This document shows, piece after piece, positions 59,978-64,000 of a DNA stretch of 64,000 nucleotides. The DNA lies in NCBI GenBank assembly GCA_016718845.1, contig JADKCK010000021.1:1-64000 (forward strand). Reading direction: 5' to 3'. The translations under genes were made by a program, and so were the position numbers. This DNA is from Sphingobacteriales bacterium (GTDB lineage Bacteria; Bacteroidota; Bacteroidia; Chitinophagales; UBA2359). Each line of letters starts with the position of its first letter. The first letter of the stretch is position 1. Below the pieces are notes generated by a model. That model searched no databases and was not told where the DNA came from. It saw only the letters and a list, made by a program, of their open reading frames with translations.

Positions 59978-60081
59978 TTAAAAGTTTGCTGTAAAACCTT
60001 GTTGAGGGCTTGATAGTGTATAAATTTAAAAGACTAAATTAAAATTAACACAATTTAACCTTGCGCAATTAAACTTTTGCG

Positions 60082-60089
60082 TAACTTTG
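60082..60089 (+). promoter_or_regulatory. -7 box of the DUF1573 pair
   Basis: TAACTTTG with TTG 18 bases upstream, 76 bases before the first DUF1573 start. Confidence 0.5.
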
Positions 60090-60164
60090 CACTCTAAAAA
60101 ACACTTTTTGTAAGTATTGACTAACAAATCATAATCCTATCAAAATACATAACACAATAATACC

Positions 60165-60689
60165 ATGCGTACATTATTTTTAGCTTTTGCAGCGTCTGCC
60201 TTATTTTCTGTTGCTGCTGTTGCACAACCCGATGCGGTTATGCAACCTGCCTCTTTTGTTATTGACGAAAACGGACAGTTAGAGGAAACCAAAGCCCCAA
60301 TTATCCAATTTACCGAAGAAACCTTTGACTTTGGTGAATTAGCCGAAGGACCATTGGTAACACATGAATTTAAACTCAAAAACATAGGCAAAGAAGCCCT
60401 TGTGTTGAGCCAAGTAAAAGCATCGTGTGGCTGTACTACCCCCGACTGGAGCAAAGACCCCATTGCACCCGGTGCCGAAAGTGTAATAAAAGTAACCTAT
60501 AACACCAAAGGGCGTGTAGGCGCTTTTAATAAAGCCGTTACTATTACTTCTAATGCCTATACGCCAACATCGCGCATATACATTAAAGGTACAGTAAAAG
60601 CCGACCCCGCCGCCGCACAACCCGGCGACCCAACCAAAATAACCCCAGCGGGCGATGGGCATACCCCCGGCGATGGACACAAACACTAA
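60165..60689 (+). CDS. DUF1573 exported protein, copy 1
   Basis: 174 aa, ATG start, signal peptide ending AAVAQ. The DUF1573 domain (about 40-145) reads FTEETFDFGELAEGPLVTHE, IGKEALVLSQVKASCGCTTP and VTYNTKGRVGAFNKAVTITS; it is an Ig-like (ASH/MSP-type) fold found in exported Bacteroidota proteins. The tail is Gly/His/Asp-rich (GDGHTPGDGHKH) and could bind metal. Function unknown. Copy 2 follows 42 bases later. Confidence 0.85.
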   Translation: MRTLFLAFAASALFSVAAVAQPDAVMQPASFVIDENGQLEETKAPIIQFTEETFDFGELAEGPLVTHEFKLKNIGKEALVLSQVKASCGCTTPDWSKDPIAPGAESVIKVTYNTKGRVGAFNKAVTITSNAYTPTSRIYIKGTVKADPAAAQPGDPTKITPAGDGHTPGDGHKH

Positions 60690-60731
60690 GCAAACAAATA
60701 CCCTATCACCAAATAGATAAAAACAAAAAAA

Positions 60732-61229
60732 ATGAACAAAGTAAAATTATTCCTTTTATTGGCACTCTCTGCTACCCTGTCGTTTGGTGCAATGGCGCAG
60801 GCAGGTGGCGAAAAAGCACCGCTTTCTATTGGCACTAACGGCGAATTGCAAGAAGTAATATCGTCGGATATCCAATTTACCGAAGAAACCTTTGACTTTG
60901 GCGAACTAGACGAAGGTCCATTGGTAACACACGAGTTTAAATTCAAAAACACGGGCAAAGAACCCCTTACGATGACCAACGTAAAAGCATCGTGCGGTTG
61001 TACTACCCCCGAGTGGCCCAAAGACCCCATTGCCCCCAACGGTGAAGGTACTATTAAAGTAACCTATAACACCAAAGGGCGCGTAGGACCATTTAACAAA
61101 GCCATTACCATTACCTCTAATGCCGCCGAACCTACATCGCGCATCTACATAAAAGGAACCGTAAAAGCAGCACCCGTTGAGCAAACTATGCCCGTAAAAG
61201 TAGTTTCGCCAATTATGAACGCCGAGTAA
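60732..61229 (+). CDS. DUF1573 exported protein, copy 2
   Basis: 165 aa, ATG start, signal peptide ending GAMAQ. Nearly identical to copy 1 across the domain (FTEETFDFGELDEGPLVTHE, KASCGCTTPEWPKDPIAP, NTKGRVGPFNKAITITSNA), but the tail is different and lacks the His-rich end. Tandem duplication, probably one transcript ending at the hairpin at 61259. Confidence 0.85.
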   Translation: MNKVKLFLLLALSATLSFGAMAQAGGEKAPLSIGTNGELQEVISSDIQFTEETFDFGELDEGPLVTHEFKFKNTGKEPLTMTNVKASCGCTTPEWPKDPIAPNGEGTIKVTYNTKGRVGPFNKAITITSNAAEPTSRIYIKGTVKAAPVEQTMPVKVVSPIMNAE

Positions 61230-61258
61230 AAACGATTGGTTGTAAAAATCGGAGTTTT

Positions 61259-61294
61259 AAAAAGCCCTTGTTTTGGATAAACAAGGGCTTTTTT
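61259..61294 (+). terminator. Terminator after the DUF1573 pair, overlapping the next promoter
   Basis: Perfect stem AAAAAGCCCTTGTTT / AACAAGGGCTTTTTT, loop TGGATA. Confidence 0.88.
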
Positions 61295-61303
61295 GTAACT
61301 TTG
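61272..61303 (+). promoter_or_regulatory. Promoter of the aminotransferase gene
   Basis: TTTG at 61272-61275, inside the preceding terminator at the arm-loop border, a 20-base spacer, then TAACTTTG at 61296-61303; start codon 41 bases further on. Confidence 0.65.
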
Positions 61304-61343
61304 CCCCGCCTTATCACAACAGTTATCATTTTATCAAACAAAG

Positions 61344-62549
61344 ATGCCATCAATATCTAAACGTGGGCTATCCATGCCTGCATCGCCCATTCGTAAATTA
61401 GTGCCTTATGCCGAGCAAGCCAAAGCCCGAGGCGTAAAAGTATATCACCTAAACATTGGTCAGCCCGACATACCCACACCCGATGTGATGCTTAATGCCG
61501 TTAAAAACATCAATATGCGTGTAGTAGAGTATAGCCACTCGGCGGGTATCGAAAGCTACCGCCGCCGTTTAGCCACCGACTATTACGGCGCCAAATGTGG
61601 CATTGACGGATTAACCCACAACGACATTATCGTTACAACAGGTGGCTCCGAAGCACTTTATTTTGGCTTGTTTTCGTGCCTCGACCCCGGCGACGAAATC
61701 ATCATCCCCGAACCACTTTATGCCAACTACAACGGCTTTGCCAATGCTGGCAATATTGTAGTAAAACCCATAACTGCCAACATCGAAAATGGCTTTGGCT
61801 TGCCCCCCATCGAAGCCTTTGAACAAGCCATTACACCCCGCACCCGCGCCATACTTATCTGCAACCCCAACAACCCAACAGGCTATTTATACTCCGATGA
61901 AGAGCTGCAAACCCTAAGCGATATTGCACTTCGCCACGATTTATACCTGTTTGCCGACGAAGTATACCGCGAATTTGTGTACGACGGAGCCAAAGCTAAA
62001 TCTATTTTAGAAATACCCGAACTAGCACAACACGCCATTGTCATCGACTCGGTATCGAAACGATACAGTGCTTGCGGCGTGCGCATTGGGGCTTTGGTAA
62101 CACGCAACAAAGACGTAATAGCCGCCGCCCTTAAGTTTGGACAAGCCCGCTTAAGCCCGCCCACATTTGGGCAAATTGCCGCCGAAGCCGCCATAGACAC
62201 CCCCGACAGCTACATGACCGAAGTAATTGCCGAGTACACCCGCCGCCGCAATTTACTGGTCGAGGGTATGCGAAAAATAGAAGGCGTTGTGTGTCCGCTG
62301 CCCAAAGGTGCGTTTTACGTAACCGCCCAACTGCCCATCGACGATGCCGATAAGTTTTGCCAATGGCTTCTCGAGTCGTTTAGCTACAACAACCAAACCG
62401 TTATGTTAGCACCCGCAACTGGTTTTTATGCCACCAAAGGCTTAGGCAAACAAGAGGTTAGGTTGGCGTATGTGCTAAACGAAACCGACCTAAAAGCCGC
62501 CTTAGTGTGCCTTGAACAAGCCCTAAAAGAGTACAACCATAAAGCATAG
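61344..62549 (+). CDS. Class I/II PLP-dependent aminotransferase
   Basis: 401 aa, ATG start. Fold type I: LNIGQPDIPTP, TTGGSEALYFGLF, CNPNNPTGYLYS, FADEVYREFVYDG and SVSKRYSACGVRIGALV with the PLP Lys239, and Arg near the C-terminus (EVRLAY). Resembles aspartate-type aminotransferases of Bacteroidota (AspC subgroup Ib), which move amino groups between aspartate and 2-oxoglutarate; a wider substrate range is possible. Monocistronic. Confidence 0.9.
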   Translation: MPSISKRGLSMPASPIRKLVPYAEQAKARGVKVYHLNIGQPDIPTPDVMLNAVKNINMRVVEYSHSAGIESYRRRLATDYYGAKCGIDGLTHNDIIVTTGGSEALYFGLFSCLDPGDEIIIPEPLYANYNGFANAGNIVVKPITANIENGFGLPPIEAFEQAITPRTRAILICNPNNPTGYLYSDEELQTLSDIALRHDLYLFADEVYREFVYDGAKAKSILEIPELAQHAIVIDSVSKRYSACGVRIGALVTRNKDVIAAALKFGQARLSPPTFGQIAAEAAIDTPDSYMTEVIAEYTRRRNLLVEGMRKIEGVVCPLPKGAFYVTAQLPIDDADKFCQWLLESFSYNNQTVMLAPATGFYATKGLGKQEVRLAYVLNETDLKAALVCLEQALKEYNHKA

Positions 62550-62553
62550 TTTT

Positions 62554-62622
62554 ATCACCCCAAACAACAGCCTGCGCTTGCCCCGCTTGACGCGGAAAAT
62601 GTTTTTTGGGGGTGGTGATTAG
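62554..62622 (+). terminator. Weak hairpin after the aminotransferase gene
   Basis: ATCACCCCAAACA and TGTTTTTTGGGGGTGGTGAT can pair imperfectly around an inner CCGCTTGACGCGG. Termination is possible but not convincing. Confidence 0.3.
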
Positions 62623-62732
62623 CTTTCCACCTTTTGCACAGTTGCGGGCACCCCCATAATTGAGGTAAAACCAACACAAAACCTAATCAGTTTAATACCT
62701 ATCTAAAAGTATGCTTGTTTTTACCCTATTAC

Positions 62733-63119
62733 TGATGTTACGCAGCCCATTTCAATAATTGAGTATTTTGTATTTTTATACCCAGTTTCCTATTTTGTTT
62801 CTTCGGGATCGGCATTATAGGAATTGGCGTTAAGAAATGGGCATAAATGTAGCGTTAAGAAAGATATACTGTTTGAAGCACGCCACACCGAACCAAGAAA
62901 CAAAATCGACAAACAAAGCGTTTGGCGTGCAAGTTTATATCTTTTAGCGGAATGTTGCACATTTTAGCCAATTACTATACAGCCTTGACTTTTTTGGTTA
63001 CTTTTTTTGTCAAGAAAAAAAGTAACAAACTTTTAAAGAGCAGAAAGTAGTAGCAAAGTAACCACAAATTATCTTCAAAGTCCCATGCCACTTAATTAGG
63101 TAACACCCCTGCGTAATGT
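62733..63119 (+). mobile_element. Interspersed element R1, copy 4 (about 387 bp)
   Basis: Ends GATGTTACGCAG and CTGCGTAATGT. Carries all blocks of copies 1 and 3. Occupies most of the 62550-63207 gap. Confidence 0.8.
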
Positions 63120-63207
63120 GAGCCTATTATTTATAAATCGTGCTTTGGATACCAAAGTTTTTGTGGTGTCCAAAGTACGTTTTTTTTAATTTGCCAAGCC
63201 ATTTGTC

Positions 63208-64000
63208 ATGAGAATACCCATTCAAAACCTATACTATTTGCTTTGCTACGCTTGGCAGGTACCCATACCGCGCGCAACCGCCAATATGGGCATTGTAGAT
63301 ACTCATCAGCCCCTCGATTTATTACTACACTTGTTGTTAGGTGCCACTACGGCATTGCTAAAAAACGGATTAGCACAAACCTACACCGAACAAACCCATA
63401 CCACCGCCAACATTTGCGGCAAGTTGCACCCCCTCGAAACGGCAATTTTGCAACACCAAAACCGCCCACAAGCACATTGCACCTTCGATGTTTTACAGCA
63501 AAACACCTTGCCCAATAGGGTACTAAAAACCACCATCGGGCAGTTATTAAAACTGCCACAACTGCCTAAACAAGCACTAAAAAAACTGCTGTTATTGCAA
63601 CAACGCCTGCAACACATCGAGCCAATAAACCTTACCCAAGCACTTTTTGAGCAATTAGAAACCTACCGTTATACCAACCAACGCTACTATTTGGTGATAA
63701 ATATTTGCCGTTTGTTGTACCACAATTTGTTGCCCAACGAGGCAGGCAAGGGCTATGTTTTTCACGATTTTAGGTTTGATGAGCAGCAAATGGGGCGTTT
63801 GTTCGAGGCATTTGTGCGCAACTTTTATCGCCAAAACCTGCCCAATTTTAGCGTTTTTAGCGAGCATTTGTATTGGCAAACAAGCAACACAAACACTGCT
63901 ACTAAACAGTTATTACCCCGCATGAAAACCGATATTTCGTTGTTATCTTCATCGCAAAAAATAATTATCGAAACCAAATTTTATAGCCAAACGCTGCAAA
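63208..64000 (+). CDS. McrC-family protein (second), partial at window end
   Basis: At least 264 aa from ATG 63208; no stop before the right edge. Begins MRIPIQNLYYLLCYAWQ, the N-terminal signature of COG4268-type McrC proteins, and reaches the nuclease core MKTDISLLS ... KIIIETKFY (Asp and ETK of PD-(D/E)xK). It is not a close copy of the McrC at 36779. An McrB partner is not upstream; it could lie beyond the window or be absent. Element R1 copy 4 ends 88 bases before the start. Confidence 0.8.
   Translation, partial: MRIPIQNLYYLLCYAWQVPIPRATANMGIVDTHQPLDLLLHLLLGATTALLKNGLAQTYTEQTHTTANICGKLHPLETAILQHQNRPQAHCTFDVLQQNTLPNRVLKTTIGQLLKLPQLPKQALKKLLLLQQRLQHIEPINLTQALFEQLETYRYTNQRYYLVINICRLLYHNLLPNEAGKGYVFHDFRFDEQQMGRLFEAFVRNFYRQNLPNFSVFSEHLYWQTSNTNTATKQLLPRMKTDISLLSSSQKIIIETKFYSQTLQ

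Overview
The window is a chromosomal segment of a Bacteroidota bacterium, probably a gliding, protein-secreting member near the Chitinophagales/Saprospirales; that placement is inferred from the gene set, not from a marker tree. Supporting evidence is: gldF and gldA; at least five large exported proteins ending in type IX secretion (T9SS) sorting domains (type A at 18394-19401, 22987-25683, 34145-35620 and 55334-57151; type B at 43570-46821); repeated promoter-like TAnnTTTG boxes; few Shine-Dalgarno sites; and low GC. I found no rRNA or tRNA gene.

Layout. 0-7 kb is mostly minus strand: a GH57 glycosidase, DUF1801 protein, ACMSD-type decarboxylase (kynurenine pathway), Crp/Fnr regulator, Ppx/GppA phosphatase, FKBP lipoprotein and a frameshifted nrnA. 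7-12.3 kb has a UvrD/PcrA helicase, a radical SAM/SPASM protein and a lipoprotein. 12.3-17.4 kb is an accessory zone: a GxxExxY gene remnant inside an inverted-repeat element, a GT39-like membrane glycosyltransferase, then two immunity-type genes, orphan toxin-tip-like coding ends, an Rhs-core remnant and two copies of a 53-bp repeat, bracketed by truncated 5' copies of the YHS and DoxX genes whose intact versions follow at 17.4-18.4 kb. 18.4-36.6 kb is mostly metabolic and secreted genes: thioredoxin-like T9SS protein, DinB, NRDE protein, folP, GDSL lipoprotein, GH18 chitinase-like protein, acyltransferase plus a frameshifted glycosyltransferase, DUF255 protein, enoyl-CoA hydratase, proline dehydrogenase, lipase-like hydrolase and gldF. 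36.7-43.5 kb is an AT-rich accessory zone: intact mcrC, broken mcrB, a broken EVE/PUA-like gene, then a lipoprotein and two small membrane proteins bracketed by a duplicated non-coding sequence and a 41-bp palindromic tandem array. 43.5-63 kb returns to core-type genes (giant type B adhesin-like protein, broken sulfotransferase, TrpF-like protein, gldA, flippase, aspartate kinase, TlpA-like protein, EGF lipoprotein, propeller protein, fused 2-oxoacid dehydrogenase E1, two DUF1573 proteins, aminotransferase). The last 0.8 kb opens a second, unrelated mcrC-family gene that runs off the end.

Non-coding DNA is unusually repeat-rich. I could align by eye: a ~385-405-bp element with short terminal inverted repeats in four copies; a ~290-bp MITE-like element in two inverted copies whose end supplies an ATG and the residues MSLSN to the neighbouring reading frame at both sites; two smaller inverted-repeat elements; a 21-bp minisatellite (exactly 11 units); a 41-bp palindromic array; and short ATTTACAATTTA-type repeats directly upstream of several start codons.

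Several genes carry single-base frame breaks, nearly all at homopolymers (first gene, nrnA, glycosyltransferase, mcrB, EVE-like gene), and two carry in-frame stops (mcrB, sulfotransferase). Because one of them hits a usually important housekeeping gene (nrnA), some of the indels may be sequencing errors; raw reads would decide.
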